Source of the DNA: Corynebacterium parakroppenstedtii
GTDB taxonomy: Bacteria > Actinomycetota > Actinomycetes > Mycobacteriales > Mycobacteriaceae
Assembly (NCBI RefSeq): GCF_019754935.1
Contig: NZ_JAGSOA010000001.1
Location: forward strand, 434,001-498,000
Reading direction: 5' to 3'
Length of the DNA: 64,000 nt
Each line of letters opens with the position of its first letter. Positions within the stretch are counted from its first letter, which is position 1. Of this stretch, positions 45,737-57,895 are shown in pieces. Made by a program: the position numbers and the translations under genes. The notes under the pieces were generated by a model. That model did not search any database. It saw only the letters and a program-made list of their open reading frames with translations, and was not told where the DNA came from.

Positions 45737-47806
45737 ATGAATCCGCTCCCCCACCGACAAACGTCGAAAAGCCAGCGAATACCGTCGACACCACTGGTTG
45801 CGACGCAATCACCACAATTACCTCATCGCAGACGGATATGGGCGTCGTTGTTGGGTACCCTCGTCCTGGTTATTGCCAGCGGATATGCGCAGGCACCCAC
45901 ACTGACAGCACACGCTGCACCGCCGACACCTCCCCGAGATATTTCCGTCGCTCCCGAATCAAATACCGAATACCGCCCAGACATGACGGCGGTGCAGACG
46001 GACTCGTACTCCATTTCGACGGCAAATCCCGTCTCGACGGCTGCCGCCCGCGATGTGTTAGCCGCCGGAGGAACCGCTGCTGATGCGCTAGTCACAGCGC
46101 AACTCGTGTTAGGGCTGGTGGAGCCTCAATCGTCGGGTATCGGCGGCGGGGGCTACATCCTGTATCACGACGCGGCGAGTGACTCTGTCACCGCCATCGA
46201 TGGCCGCGAAACCGCACCCGACGACGCACCTGACACCTACCTGTCGCAGATATCCGCTACCGATACCCGCACACCGCAGCCCGACGCGCGACGTTCCGGT
46301 AGGTCAATCGGCGTACCGGGCATCATGGCCGCCTTAGGTACACTCCATGCTCAACACGGAAAAACGCAGTGGGGCGACCTTGTTCAACCGGCCATCACCC
46401 TCTCTGAGAACGGGTTCGACATCAGCCCTCGGCTCGCGACAACAATTGAGGACAATGCCGCAGACCTCGCTCGCGATCCAGAAGCTGCGGCCTATTACCT
46501 CAACCCGGACGGAACCGGAAAGAAAACCGGAACACGCCTCACCAACCCGGCCTATGCCACGACGCTGACATCACTCAAGCTGGGTGGCCCACAAGTGCTG
46601 TATACCGGGAAAATAGCCGACGACATCGTCGCCCGAGCACGCAGCAACCACGACGGAACCACGCCATCGTCCTTAACAACGGCTGATCTCGCGAAATATA
46701 ATCCCACTGTAAAACAAGCGCTGTGTGGCCCCTACCGCACCCATATTGTCTGTGGTGCGCCCCCATCCACCTCGGGTGGCGTTACGGTAACAGCCACTCT
46801 GGGGATTCTTTCTCACGCGAATCTGTCCGCCATGAAACCGCTCAAGGTCGACGAGAATGGTGGTGTTCCCTCCCCCGAAGCGGTCCATACTATTTCTGAA
46901 GCAGAACGACTCACCTACGCGGACCGCGACGCCTACCTTGCTGATACCGATTTCGAGAACCTCCCCGACGGGGACTACACGAAATTACTCAACCCGGAGT
47001 ACCTCGCGCAGCGATATTCGCAGATCAACCCAGAGAAATCCATGGGAACAGCGAAAGCCGGAACTTTCGACACGGACCACGCCCGCGGTGAGGATCAGCC
47101 CGAACACGGAACCAGCCACATTTCCGTCGTCGATTCGTATGGGAACGCGGCCAGCATGACAACGAGTGTGGAATCGGCATTCGGTTCATTCCACATGGTC
47201 GATGGGTTCATGCTCAACAATCAACTCACCGATTTCGAGGCAACACCCCGCGACGACGCCGGCCACCTCAAGGCGAACCGAGTGGAAGGCGGTAAACGGC
47301 CACGATCGTCCATGTCCCCCACGATCGTGTACACCACGACGAAGACCGGTGAGCGGGGGGACCTCTACGCCGTCGTTGGATCTCCCGGCGGAGCCGTCAT
47401 TCCGCAATTCGTCATCAAAACATTGGTCGGCATCCTCGACTGGGGGCTAGACCCGCAGCAAGCCGTCGCTCTTCCCAATTTTGGGGCCCGTAACACACCG
47501 GACACCGGAATTGGTGGTGAGCATCCGGACATCGGACATAGCGGAACGGCCACGCCAGAGGCTCACGAACTGATCGACGGGCTCACATGTCGAGGGCACA
47601 CCGTCAACCTCGACGAACAATCGAGTGGACTATCCGCCATCGTCCGAACTCGCGACGGACACCTCCTCGGTGGAGCAGATCCGCGTCGGGAAGGAACCGT
47701 CATGGGCGGGGCATTACCCGAAATAATTATCCGAAGAGGGCAGCCGCAGCCTCGTACCGTTCGATTGGAACAACCTTCAGCGTGCCCACGGCATCCTGGA
47801 GGCTGA
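45737..47806 (+). CDS. ggt: Gamma-glutamyltransferase (GGT), secreted
   Basis: A 689-residue pre-proenzyme. After a basic N-region, the helix [20 protein letters not shown] (~34-53) is a signal peptide or anchor. The large subunit has [40 protein letters not shown] and [15 protein letters not shown]. Autocleavage should occur before Thr at ~459 in [18 protein letters not shown]. The small subunit has [11 protein letters not shown] and [13 protein letters not shown], with [10 protein letters not shown] after. It hydrolyses or transfers gamma-glutamyl groups, as from glutathione, outside the membrane. Its last 27 codons overlap the convergent pfkA by 80 bases. ATG at 45737. It stands between the YkvI cluster and pfkA, where mycobacteria have no such gene. 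Confidence 0.9.
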   Translation: MNPLPHRQTSKSQRIPSTPLVATQSPQLPHRRRIWASLLGTLVLVIASGYAQAPTLTAHAAPPTPPRDISVAPESNTEYRPDMTAVQTDSYSISTANPVSTAAARDVLAAGGTAADALVTAQLVLGLVEPQSSGIGGGGYILYHDAASDSVTAIDGRETAPDDAPDTYLSQISATDTRTPQPDARRSGRSIGVPGIMAALGTLHAQHGKTQWGDLVQPAITLSENGFDISPRLATTIEDNAADLARDPEAAAYYLNPDGTGKKTGTRLTNPAYATTLTSLKLGGPQVLYTGKIADDIVARARSNHDGTTPSSLTTADLAKYNPTVKQALCGPYRTHIVCGAPPSTSGGVTVTATLGILSHANLSAMKPLKVDENGGVPSPEAVHTISEAERLTYADRDAYLADTDFENLPDGDYTKLLNPEYLAQRYSQINPEKSMGTAKAGTFDTDHARGEDQPEHGTSHISVVDSYGNAASMTTSVESAFGSFHMVDGFMLNNQLTDFEATPRDDAGHLKANRVEGGKRPRSSMSPTIVYTTTKTGERGDLYAVVGSPGGAVIPQFVIKTLVGILDWGLDPQQAVALPNFGARNTPDTGIGGEHPDIGHSGTATPEAHELIDGLTCRGHTVNLDEQSSGLSAIVRTRDGHLLGGADPRREGTVMGGALPEIIIRRGQPQPRTVRLEQPSACPRHPGG

Positions 47807-48758
47807 CCAGCCCGATGTTCTCTCCCTGGAGGGATGCAACGGTCCCGTATTTACCTTCGTGAGCTGCCCGACAAGCGTGAACACCATAACGCGTAGCCAG
47901 AACGCGATCATAAGCAGTCGGCGTTCCACCGCGCTGAATATGGCCCAAGACCGTTGTACGAACATCGTGGCCCAGGCGCTCATGGATGGCATCGGCTACT
48001 TGCTGGCCTACGCCGGTGAAAACCTCATGGCCGAATTGGTCAATCCCACCAGTTTTCAGTTCCATGGTTCCTTCTTTCGGGCGGGCACCCTCAGCAACGA
48101 CAACGATTCCGTATTTCTCGCCCATCTGGAAGCGGCGTTCCATGGCTTTACAGATCTCGTCGATATCGAACGGAACCTCGGGAATCACAGTGTAATGAGC
48201 CCCACCGGCCATACCGGAATGAAGTGCAATCCAGCCGACGTGCCGACCCATGACCTCCACGACCATCACACGATTGTGCGACTCTGCGGTGGTGTGCAAC
48301 CGGTCAATCGCGTCAGTGGCGACGGACACGGCGGTGTCGAAACCGAAGGTGTAGTCCGTCGCGTTGACGTCATTGTCGATGGTTTTAGGGACGCCCACCA
48401 CAGGAATTCCGTTTTCATGAAGCCAGAGAGCACCTTTCAGCGTTCCCTCGCCACCGATGGGGATCAAGGCATCGACCCCGGCGTTCTCTAGGTTTTCCTT
48501 AATTTGTTCAATTCCTTCGCGGAATTTGTCGGGGTGCAAACGGCCCGTGCCCAAGATAGTTCCGCCCCGGAGGAGAACCCGGTCAATCTCCTCATCGTCG
48601 TAGAGCTGAATTCGGCGATCCTCGAGGAGCCCCACCCAGCCATCTTCATAGCCGACCACGGTGGAGCCATATTCAGAACTTGCGGTGCGGACAATCCCAC
48701 GAATCACCGCGTTCAGTCCCGGGCAATCACCACCGGAGGTAAGAGTCGCAATACGCAT
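47727..48758 (-). CDS. pfkA: 6-phosphofructokinase
   Basis: A 343-residue [23 protein letters not shown] binds the nucleotide phosphates. [20 protein letters not shown] has Gly after Glu in GGEGT, as in ATP-using enzymes rather than the GGDDT of PPi types. [20 protein letters not shown] carries the catalytic [25 protein letters not shown] and [20 protein letters not shown] hold the sugar-phosphate residues. It phosphorylates fructose 6-phosphate in glycolysis. The ATG at 48758 has AGGG eight bases upstream; the longer frame to 48806 is not supported. Between the drug exporter and GGT; its 3' end overlaps the GGT coding region. Confidence 0.95.
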   Translation of the reverse strand: MRIATLTSGGDCPGLNAVIRGIVRTASSEYGSTVVGYEDGWVGLLEDRRIQLYDDEEIDRVLLRGGTILGTGRLHPDKFREGIEQIKENLENAGVDALIPIGGEGTLKGALWLHENGIPVVGVPKTIDNDVNATDYTFGFDTAVSVATDAIDRLHTTAESHNRVMVVEVMGRHVGWIALHSGMAGGAHYTVIPEVPFDIDEICKAMERRFQMGEKYGIVVVAEGARPKEGTMELKTGGIDQFGHEVFTGVGQQVADAIHERLGHDVRTTVLGHIQRGGTPTAYDRVLATRYGVHACRAAHEGKYGTVASLQGENIGLVSLQDAVGTLKVVPIERYEAAAALFG

Positions 48759-48806
48759 AGTGACTACCCTAGCCGGATCGCCGCCATGTTGCCTATCCGG
48801 GACCAC

Positions 48807-50294
48807 CTACTTCTTTCCGCGCGTTGCAGCTGTTGTTCCTTGGAATTGCGTAACAACGACCAAACCGATCAATAACACTCCTGCTGGGAAAATCATGGTC
48901 CAGCCCAATGACGATACTGGATCAGTATGCTGCATGAACACGTCGAGCGTCGCCGCAACAGTAGCTGAACCAATCACTGAACCGACTTGGCGTGTGGTGT
49001 TATACACGCCAGACCCCGCGCCCGTTTTCTCCATCGGAAGATCACGCATCGTCGTGGTCGAATTGGGTGCCCACACGAACGCGTTCCCCAGCCCTTGCAA
49101 AGCGATGGGCACGAACATCCACCACACCGACGTGTCCGGCTTCATGACCAAGAAGTAGCACAGCATGGACACTGTCATAAAGGTAAATCCAGATAGAGAT
49201 AGCCGACGCGGCGGAACTGTATCCGACAAACGGCCGACGAATGGGGATAGCACACCTGATATCAGAGCCATTGGCACCATCATCAGCCCTGCCTTCAACG
49301 CCGACATCTGATGGAACTGCTGGAAGTAAATCATGATCGGAACCATCGGACCTGCCACGGCAAATCCCATCGTCGTGATCGAAATATTCCCCACCGAGAA
49401 ATTCTTATCCTTAAAGAGGGACAGTGGGACGAGAACCTCGACGCCACGCTGAGCGCCCCACTTTTCAATCATGATGAAAATACCGAAGACAACAACGGAC
49501 GCTGCGATCATGATCCAAATCCACGGTGCCCAGTCTGCATTACCACCCTCTTGAAGCGCGAAGACCAGCAAGAACACTGCGATGACTGACGTGACAATCC
49601 CGCCCCAGTCGTAGCCGTGATTTCTGGTCGGCAATTGTGGTACCCATTTGAGCACCATGATGACTGAGACAACTCCGATCGGGACGTTAACGAAGAAAAT
49701 CCATTCCCAGCCGATCCACGTGGTCAATAACCCACCGAGGACTGGGCCGGCCAAGCCTGCCATGCCGGCGGTGGCACCCCATAAACCCATGGCCGCGCCG
49801 CGTCGTTCACGCGCGAAGATTCGGTTAATCACGCTCATAGTTTGAGGGGTCAACAGAGCAGCGCCCAGCCCCTGAACAGCGCGAGCAGCTATGAGCCAAT
49901 GAATATCCGGCGCTAAGCCACAACCCAAGGATGAGAGGGTGAAGACAACCATGCCGGCGACATAGACGTTCTTCGGCCCTATCTGGTCTCCCAATCGACC
50001 TGTGACCAAAAGTGGGACAGCGTATGTCAGGAGATACACCGACGTCACCCACAGCACTTGGCTGTAGTCGACATTTAACGCACTCTGAAAATCAGGGGTC
50101 GCCACTGCCACAATGGTTTGGTCCAAGAGGATCATAAAAAAGCCCACACAAAGCGCCACTAACGCACGCCACGCGTCTCTTTCCGAGATCATTCCCTTGG
50201 ATTGATTCGCCTGAGCCGAGATGGCGGAGGAATTATTCTCTGCTGTGTTTGTTATCGTCTCCTGGTGCGACGATCCGCTGAGGTTATCAGTCAA
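48807..50294 (-). CDS. DHA2-family MFS drug exporter (EmrB/QacA-like)
   Basis: A 495-residue protein with fourteen predicted helices. ALCVGFFMILLDQTIVAVAT is the LDxTIVNVA-type motif D1 of the DHA2 family. WVTSVYLLTYAVPLLVTGRL and GDQIGPKNVYVAGMV form motif A. AARAVQGLGAALLTPQTMSV and GLWGATAGMAGLAGPVLGGL (motif C, antiporter signature) follow. The N-terminal ~40 residues are hydrophilic (Asn/Ser/Glu). It probably exports drugs, dyes or other toxic compounds using the proton gradient. TTG at 50294 has AGGAAG about six bases upstream. It lies directly upstream of pfkA on the same strand (48 bases before its start); no regulator is adjacent. Confidence 0.87.
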   Translation of the reverse strand: MTDNLSGSSHQETITNTAENNSSAISAQANQSKGMISERDAWRALVALCVGFFMILLDQTIVAVATPDFQSALNVDYSQVLWVTSVYLLTYAVPLLVTGRLGDQIGPKNVYVAGMVVFTLSSLGCGLAPDIHWLIAARAVQGLGAALLTPQTMSVINRIFARERRGAAMGLWGATAGMAGLAGPVLGGLLTTWIGWEWIFFVNVPIGVVSVIMVLKWVPQLPTRNHGYDWGGIVTSVIAVFLLVFALQEGGNADWAPWIWIMIAASVVVFGIFIMIEKWGAQRGVEVLVPLSLFKDKNFSVGNISITTMGFAVAGPMVPIMIYFQQFHQMSALKAGLMMVPMALISGVLSPFVGRLSDTVPPRRLSLSGFTFMTVSMLCYFLVMKPDTSVWWMFVPIALQGLGNAFVWAPNSTTTMRDLPMEKTGAGSGVYNTTRQVGSVIGSATVAATLDVFMQHTDPVSSLGWTMIFPAGVLLIGLVVVTQFQGTTAATRGKK

Positions 50295-50634
50295 AAAAGC
50301 TTCCTTACCTCTTATCTATTCACCACTATTTATCTACTCATCGCTACAAAGAAAAGAGTGAACGCTGACGGCCTTCGGGGTTTGTGCCCCGGGGAAGTCA
50401 CGGTACATTCCGGCTGCACATCCACAGAAATACTCGAAAAGCGAACTATTTAAGGTGAAAGTCGTGCTCTCAGCAGAGGCTCCACCTTTTCCATCCAGAC
50501 AGGTTACGCGCACACAAAGACCATCGCGAAACCACGAATCGGGTCAACGATCAGACGGTGGCCACAAGGCTCAGGGGGCATAAGTCGAGCCAGCCCCCGA
50601 GCAACACCTTGTACAGCGTGCCTATTTAATTAGG
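50295..50634. other. Intergenic region with terminator-like hairpin at 50563-50612
   Basis: These 340 bases hold the upstream region of the drug exporter and the end of the NUDIX gene; no protein gene is supported. At 50563-50612 ACAAGG...CCTTGT and GCTCAGGGGGC/GCCCCCGAGC nest into one long hairpin about 20 bases after the NUDIX stop, probably its terminator, although the T run is missing. The A+T-rich part near 50,300-50,350 should contain the exporter promoter. Confidence 0.5.
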
Positions 50635-51276
50635 CTACCGAGGCACCACCCAAAGCGCGCCCTCGCCAGACTCATTAGCGCGCATCGTCGGCTGAGAAAC
50701 ATCACCATGCTGGACGATACTCGAGGTCATCGGCAACGAACGTCGGAACGGAGCCATTAAATTCAAGCTCTCAATCTCAGATTCCGGCACCCACACCAGT
50801 TCAATGGACTCATTATTCTTGTGCACCTCAAGCGGATGAGAGGCAAAGGCCGACACCGTCGTATACGTCCACTCACGCACACTGGGATCCATCAGCCCCA
50901 CCCAACGCTTCCCCGTCAGCGAGGTGTACCAGGGCAAACGCGGCCAATCTTCAGCTGGCGCCCTCCGCACAGCATAATCCACCGGCACCCGCGTCGTCAC
51001 TTGCTTTTGTACGACGGTGACATCCTGGGGATTGAGACCGGCTTCTTCAATGGCTTCGCGTAACGCGGCTTCTTCGACTCTCTCATCTGCGTCGCGCGCT
51101 CCACCCGGGACACCCCAGGTCAGAGGCATTGATGTCCACTCGGCGCGATATTGCATGAGGACCATGGGAAGACCATCAGGCCCCGGCGCTCGAAGCAACA
51201 ATCCCGCTGCTCCTTCGACTCCCCAGAACCGCGCACCGTTTGCTTGAATTGCCCAACCGTCTCCACTGTGGTCCAT
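50635..51276 (-). CDS. NUDIX hydrolase
   Basis: This 213-residue protein has a NUDIX domain at ~20-140: GVEGAAGLLLRAPGPDGLPM, then WGVPGGARDADERVEEAALR followed by EAIEEAGLN. Together these give the G-x5-E-x7-RE-x2-EE-x-G box with all catalytic Glu residues. The protein ends with a ~60-residue tail rich in Ser/Met/Arg. Members cleave nucleoside diphosphates linked to another group; the substrate is unknown. I chose ATG at 51276 (MDHSGDGWAIQANGARFWG), just before the gatA end, because earlier in-frame starts add Cys/Leu-rich residues from the gatA end that look non-coding. It lies 10 bases after gatA and may be its cotranscribed partner. Confidence 0.85.
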   Translation of the reverse strand: MDHSGDGWAIQANGARFWGVEGAAGLLLRAPGPDGLPMVLMQYRAEWTSMPLTWGVPGGARDADERVEEAALREAIEEAGLNPQDVTVVQKQVTTRVPVDYAVRRAPAEDWPRLPWYTSLTGKRWVGLMDPSVREWTYTTVSAFASHPLEVHKNNESIELVWVPESEIESLNLMAPFRRSLPMTSSIVQHGDVSQPTMRANESGEGALWVVPR

Positions 51277-51286
51277 AGGCCCTAAC

Positions 51287-52798
51287 CTACTCTTGTGACT
51301 CTCCCGAGCGAGCAGCCTCATAAGCAGCACCGACGCGATAAAGCCGATCATCCTGGTGCGCTGGGGCCATAATCTGCAGGCCAACGGGAAGATTCGTATC
51401 AGAGGCAAGCCCGGAGGGAACAGACATTCCGCACAGACCTGCAAGGTTCAGCGGCAGCGTGCACAGGTCGAATCGATACATCGAAATGGGATCATCGACC
51501 TTGGTGCCCAACTTGAACGCCGTCGTCGGCGTAGTCGGAGAGACCAACACATCGACCTTCTCATACGCCTTGGCAAAATCACGGGCAATCAACGCACGGA
51601 CACGCTGAGCCTGCAGATAGTAGGCGTCATAGTATCCAACAGAGAGCGCATAAGTTCCCAGGATGATGCGTCGCTTCACCTCTGAGCCAAAGCCCTCTTC
51701 GCGGGACAGTTCCATCACGTCATTGGCCGAGTGATGACCATCATCACCGACGCGCAGACCGTAGCGCATGCCGTCGAACCGGGCGAGGTTGGAGCTCACC
51801 TCACACGGAAGAATGAGGTAGTACGCGCTCAACGCATCGTCGAAGTGAGGACAATCCACATCCACGACCTCAGCACCCAGGCGAGAGAGGGTGCTCACGG
51901 CCTCGTTGTACGACTCGAGGACGCCATCCTGGTAGCCATCGCCAGCCAATTGCTTGACGACGCCGACCTTTAGGCCAGACAGATCCCCCTTCGCGCCCTC
52001 GCGGGCGGCCTGAACCACCGGCGCAACGGGGCGGTTGACCGAGGTGGAATCATGCGGGTCATACCCCGCGATAACCTCATGCAAAAGCGCGGTGTCCAAC
52101 ACTGTGCGCCCGGTGGGGCCACCCTGGTCAAGCGACGAAGCACAAGCGACGAGGCCATAACGCGACACTGTGCCATAAGTCGGCTTTACCCCGACCGTGT
52201 TGGTGAGGGCCGCCGGCTGGCGGATCGATCCGCCCGTGTCTGTACCGATCGCCAGGGGTGCCATTCCCGACGCCAACGCCGCGGCCGAGCCACCGCCGGA
52301 GCCACCCGGTGTCCGGGCAAGATCCCACGGATTGTGTGTCGGCCCATAGGCGGAGTTTTCCGTGGATGAGCCCATGGCGAATTCATCCATATTGGTCTTT
52401 CCGACGATAGGAAGACCGGCCTCGCGCAGACGCTTCGTCACGGTCGCGTCGTACGGGCTCATGTATCCTTCAAGGATTTTTGACGCACACGTCGTCGGTG
52501 CGTCCGTCGTCGTAAAGACATCTTTTAGGGCTAAAGGAACACCGGCAAGAGGTGAGGATGGCTTCTCACCACGGGCGATACGGTCATCGACTTTCTTAGC
52601 CGCCGCAAGAGCTTCGTCGGCAGAAACATGCAAGAAAGCATGAATATCGCCGTCGATCTGTGAAATACGGTCGAGATGGGCTTGAGTCGCCTCTACCGAC
52701 GACACCTCGCCGGAATGGATTTTTTCAGCCAGATCTGCTGCGGTGTACGTCGTTAGATCGTCGGCATTGAAGTTCGCAACGCGATATGTGGTCTCCAT
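51287..52798 (-). CDS. gatA: Aspartyl/glutamyl-tRNA amidotransferase subunit A
   Basis: A 503-residue amidase-signature enzyme. [20 protein letters not shown] holds the catalytic Lys. [20 protein letters not shown] and [20 protein letters not shown] carry the two Ser residues of the Ser-cisSer-Lys triad. [20 protein letters not shown] follows. The N-terminal helix and the C-terminal domain ([20 protein letters not shown]) are complete. It releases ammonia from glutamine for tRNA-bound Glu or Asp. The ATG at 52798 has GGGGGAG seven bases upstream and lies four bases after gatC, showing coupling. With gatC here and gatB at 42.7 kb, the complex is encoded in two places. Confidence 0.96.
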   Translation of the reverse strand: METTYRVANFNADDLTTYTAADLAEKIHSGEVSSVEATQAHLDRISQIDGDIHAFLHVSADEALAAAKKVDDRIARGEKPSSPLAGVPLALKDVFTTTDAPTTCASKILEGYMSPYDATVTKRLREAGLPIVGKTNMDEFAMGSSTENSAYGPTHNPWDLARTPGGSGGGSAAALASGMAPLAIGTDTGGSIRQPAALTNTVGVKPTYGTVSRYGLVACASSLDQGGPTGRTVLDTALLHEVIAGYDPHDSTSVNRPVAPVVQAAREGAKGDLSGLKVGVVKQLAGDGYQDGVLESYNEAVSTLSRLGAEVVDVDCPHFDDALSAYYLILPCEVSSNLARFDGMRYGLRVGDDGHHSANDVMELSREEGFGSEVKRRIILGTYALSVGYYDAYYLQAQRVRALIARDFAKAYEKVDVLVSPTTPTTAFKLGTKVDDPISMYRFDLCTLPLNLAGLCGMSVPSGLASDTNLPVGLQIMAPAHQDDRLYRVGAAYEAARSGESQE

Positions 52799-52801
52799 GG
52801 T

Positions 52802-53095
52802 TTACTCCCCCAGAATCCGCGGTACTTCGAAACGATCACGCTGGCTAGCCGGAGCCTGATCCAAGGCCTGCTCTGCCGTCAACGTCGGATGAACTTCATC
52901 CTCTCGCATAACACCGGCAAGATCAGAGGGATGGCTCATGGGTTCCACGCCCTCAGTATCAACATTCGATACTTTTTGGACGTGCTCGATAATGCCGTCG
53001 ATCTGGTCAGCGAATTCATTCAGCTCGTCGTCGGTGAGAGAGAGCCGAGACAAGCGCGCAAGGTGCGCAACCTCGTCGCGGGAAATAGAAGACAC
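52802..53095 (-). CDS. gatC: Aspartyl/glutamyl-tRNA amidotransferase subunit C
   Basis: A 97-residue GatC: SSISRDEVAHLARLSRLSLT then DDELNEFADQIDGIIEHVQK, followed by VSNVDTEGVEPMSHPSDLAG and the C-terminal RFEVPRILGE. It is the small subunit that stabilises GatA. The GTG at 53095 has GAAGGA at six bases. It is followed by gatA after four bases. Divergent from the ACT-domain gene, as in Mycobacterium. Confidence 0.96.
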   Translation of the reverse strand: MSSISRDEVAHLARLSRLSLTDDELNEFADQIDGIIEHVQKVSNVDTEGVEPMSHPSDLAGVMREDEVHPTLTAEQALDQAPASQRDRFEVPRILGE

Positions 53096-53337
53096 AGTGG
53101 TTCCTTCACCTGGTGTGACAATGATGACTCCCCTAGCTTAGCCGGTTGCGCGGTCTATGTGGGCTTAGGGGGACGGCCGCCGACACTAACCAGGTACACC
53201 GGGGTGCGACAGTCCAAAATGCACCAATCTGTCTACTTCTGTCACCCGGTTCCTACGCATGTCACAGAGAAGGCCTACACTGTCTAGTTGATCACAGCGC
53301 AATGATCACACCGCATCGTCGAATATAAGGGTTTTCT

Positions 53338-54000
53338 ATGTCGTTCCTCCTCCGCGTCTTCCTGCCTGATGCTCCCGGCAGCTTAGGCCGTCTTGCCGCA
53401 TCTATCGGCGAGGTCGGCGGGGATATCCGCAGCGTCGATGTCGTTAGCCATAATTTTTCCGACGGTGCAGTGGTGGACGATGTGGTGATCGACCTTCCAC
53501 CCACATCCCTACCGGACACCCTCATTACCGCAGCTCAACAGGTCGACGGCGTCGAAGTCGATTCCATCCGCCCGTTCTCCGGCTCGGTGAACCGCTCCGG
53601 GCAAGTCGCCATGTTGGCATCGATCGCCCAGGCACCATCCCGAAGCAAAGCTCTCCAGCTCCTTGTTGACGGACTTCCCACGACAATGTCGGCGGGCTGG
53701 GCCATCGTGTTAAGCGGACGAACGGACGTGCATCGCGTTGCTGCATCCATGGCCGCCCCCGAGGATGACGGGCGCATTCTTCAGTCCGCCCCGGTGACGA
53801 CGGCTCGGTGCCTCGACCGCGAAGACGACGATTGGCTGCCCGAGAGCTGGACGGTTATGGATTCAGCGCTGGCGGCCGCACCAATTAGCGACAAGGACGA
53901 CGTTCTCGTTATCGGCCGCCCGGGCGGGCCGGATTTCCTCGCCGGTGAGGTTGAGCACCTCGGCAAGCTCGGCACCATCCTGAGCGCAATGATGGACTAG
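53338..54000 (+). CDS. ACT-domain amino-acid-binding protein
   Basis: A 220-residue protein with an N-terminal ACT domain (~1-75): SFLLRVFLPDAPGSLGRLAA then SIGEVGGDIRSVDVVSHNFS. A second, more divergent part follows, with GSVNRSGQVAMLASIAQAPS and SAGWAIVLSGRTDVHRVAAS. The homologue (Rv3013 in M. tuberculosis) lies at the same place between ligA and gatC. It is probably a sensor of amino acids; the partner is unknown. The ATG at 53338 follows AAGGG at seven bases, and TATAAG nearby may be the -10 box. Convergent with ilvA across four bases. Confidence 0.82.
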   Translation: MSFLLRVFLPDAPGSLGRLAASIGEVGGDIRSVDVVSHNFSDGAVVDDVVIDLPPTSLPDTLITAAQQVDGVEVDSIRPFSGSVNRSGQVAMLASIAQAPSRSKALQLLVDGLPTTMSAGWAIVLSGRTDVHRVAASMAAPEDDGRILQSAPVTTARCLDREDDDWLPESWTVMDSALAAAPISDKDDVLVIGRPGGPDFLAGEVEHLGKLGTILSAMMD

Positions 54001-54004
54001 CAGC

Positions 54005-55561
54005 CTACGACTTGAGGAAGTACGTGTAGGCCACCGAATCCGTGACCTCCTTGAACTGGTATCCCAGTTCTTGCATGTGATGGTCGAAATCATCATCCGA
54101 CCCATCGCCCGCCGGGTTCTCCGTGTCATCGAATCCGCAGAGCACGCGACCGTAATCCATCCCGTGGCTCCGGTAGTGGAAAAGGCTGATATTCCAGTGC
54201 GTGCCCAGGACCTTCAGGAAGTGGAGCAAGGCGCCAGGGTGCTCAGGGAACTGGATGGAGAACACGCGCTCGTTGAAATGCCTAGGTGCTCGCCCACCGA
54301 TCATGTAGCGGACATGCTCCTTCGCAGCGTCGTCGCTGGATAAATCGACGACGTCATAGGAGCGCTCCTGCAAGCCTGCGATGATGTCATCGCGCTCTTG
54401 ATCTCCCTCGTGGAGCTGAACACCGACGAAGATGCGCGCACGATCATGGTCATCCACGCGGTAGTTAAATTCCGTCACAGACCGGCCGCCGAGAACCTGA
54501 CAGAACTCAAGGAACGCGCCTTTACGTTCTGGAATCGTCACACCCAGAAGCGCTTCACCATGTTCACCCAGCTCAGCGCGTTCGGAAATGTACCGGAGGC
54601 CATGGAAATTCAGGTTTGCGCCGGATAGCACATGGGCCAGCGTCTCACCATGCACTCCATGGGTCGTCACGTATTTTTTCAACCCCGCGAGAGCAACGGC
54701 CCCCGATGGCTCAGCCACCGCGCGGGTGTCGTCGAAAATATCTTTGACGGCAGCACTGATTTCGTCGGAATTGACCGTGATGACCTCGTCCAAATTATCC
54801 CGACAGACGCGAAAGGTCTCGTCCCCAATGCGAGCAACTGCCACACCTTCCGCATACAAGGACACGCGGTCCAATGTGACGGGCTCGCCGGCCTTCATGG
54901 CTGCGGTCAAACAGGCCGAGCCCTCGGGCTCCACCCCAATAACGCTGATGCGCGGGTTCAGCTGTTTCAACACGACGGCCACACCAGCGGCTAGGCCACC
55001 GCCACCGACGGGAACGAAAACACGATCAACTGTCGACGCTTGCTGGAAGATTTCCAGCCCAATGGTCCCCTGACCAGCGATGACATGCGGGTCGTCGAAC
55101 GGAGGGACGAAAACTCGGCCCTCGGATTGGGCGATTTCAGAGGCGCGTTCCTTGGCCTCGTCGAAGTTGTCGCCGAAAAGGAGGACCTCGCCGCCGAAGT
55201 TCCGGACCGCATCGACCTTGATCTGCGGGGTCATCGTCGGCATAACGATGAGTGCCGACACATCCATGATGCTGCCGGATAGAGCAATACCCTGCGCATG
55301 GTTACCCGCCGAGGCCGTGACCACACCGCGACGTTTCTCGTCGTCGGTGAGGGCAGCCATGCGAGCATAGGCGCCACGGACCTTGAAGCTATGGACCGGC
55401 TGGGTGTCCTCGCGCTTGACATAGACGTTATTGCCCAACCGCTGCGACATCCGCGGCATAGGCTCCAGCAGGGTCCTCTCCGTGGCGTCATACACAGGGG
55501 CTCGGACAACCAGGCTCAAATAATCAGAATTGGAACGGTGGGGGTTCTGGGCGGGGGACAT
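54005..55561 (-). CDS. ilvA: Threonine ammonia-lyase, biosynthetic, long (two-ACT) form
   Basis: A 518-residue PLP enzyme making 2-oxobutyrate from threonine, first step of isoleucine synthesis. PVHSFKVRGAYARM holds the PLP Lys (~60). VVTASAGNHAQGIALSGSIM and FVPVGGGGLAAGVAVVLKQL (tetraglycine phosphate loop) follow. The C-terminal ~180 residues carry two ACT-like domains (VTIPERKGAFLEFCQVLGGR and SIQFPEHPGALLHFLKVLGT), ending YQFKEVTDSVAYTYFLKS. This is the long, feedback-regulated architecture of enterobacterial IlvA; C. glutamicum has a ~436-residue form with a shorter regulatory part (from memory). ATG at 55561, 88 bases after ligA on the same strand. No sign of damage. Confidence 0.93.
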   Translation of the reverse strand: MSPAQNPHRSNSDYLSLVVRAPVYDATERTLLEPMPRMSQRLGNNVYVKREDTQPVHSFKVRGAYARMAALTDDEKRRGVVTASAGNHAQGIALSGSIMDVSALIVMPTMTPQIKVDAVRNFGGEVLLFGDNFDEAKERASEIAQSEGRVFVPPFDDPHVIAGQGTIGLEIFQQASTVDRVFVPVGGGGLAAGVAVVLKQLNPRISVIGVEPEGSACLTAAMKAGEPVTLDRVSLYAEGVAVARIGDETFRVCRDNLDEVITVNSDEISAAVKDIFDDTRAVAEPSGAVALAGLKKYVTTHGVHGETLAHVLSGANLNFHGLRYISERAELGEHGEALLGVTIPERKGAFLEFCQVLGGRSVTEFNYRVDDHDRARIFVGVQLHEGDQERDDIIAGLQERSYDVVDLSSDDAAKEHVRYMIGGRAPRHFNERVFSIQFPEHPGALLHFLKVLGTHWNISLFHYRSHGMDYGRVLCGFDDTENPAGDGSDDDFDHHMQELGYQFKEVTDSVAYTYFLKS

Positions 55562-55649
55562 TGTGTTACTCCTGAGTGTCGTCTATCTCATGTCGTCTAT
55601 GTCATCGTTAGCATCATGACCGAAAGTCGGCCAAAGGGAAAGCCGCAGC

Positions 55650-57773
<2,124 letters not shown>

Positions 57774-57895
57774 TTACAACTGCCACTGCCAGCGCACGCC
57801 GCGAACAACGTCGCAGGTGCTACCACAGGCCCTACCACCGCCAATGCCGGCGCGGACCGAACACCTATCCTCGTGTCCGACCCGTCGTCTAATCT

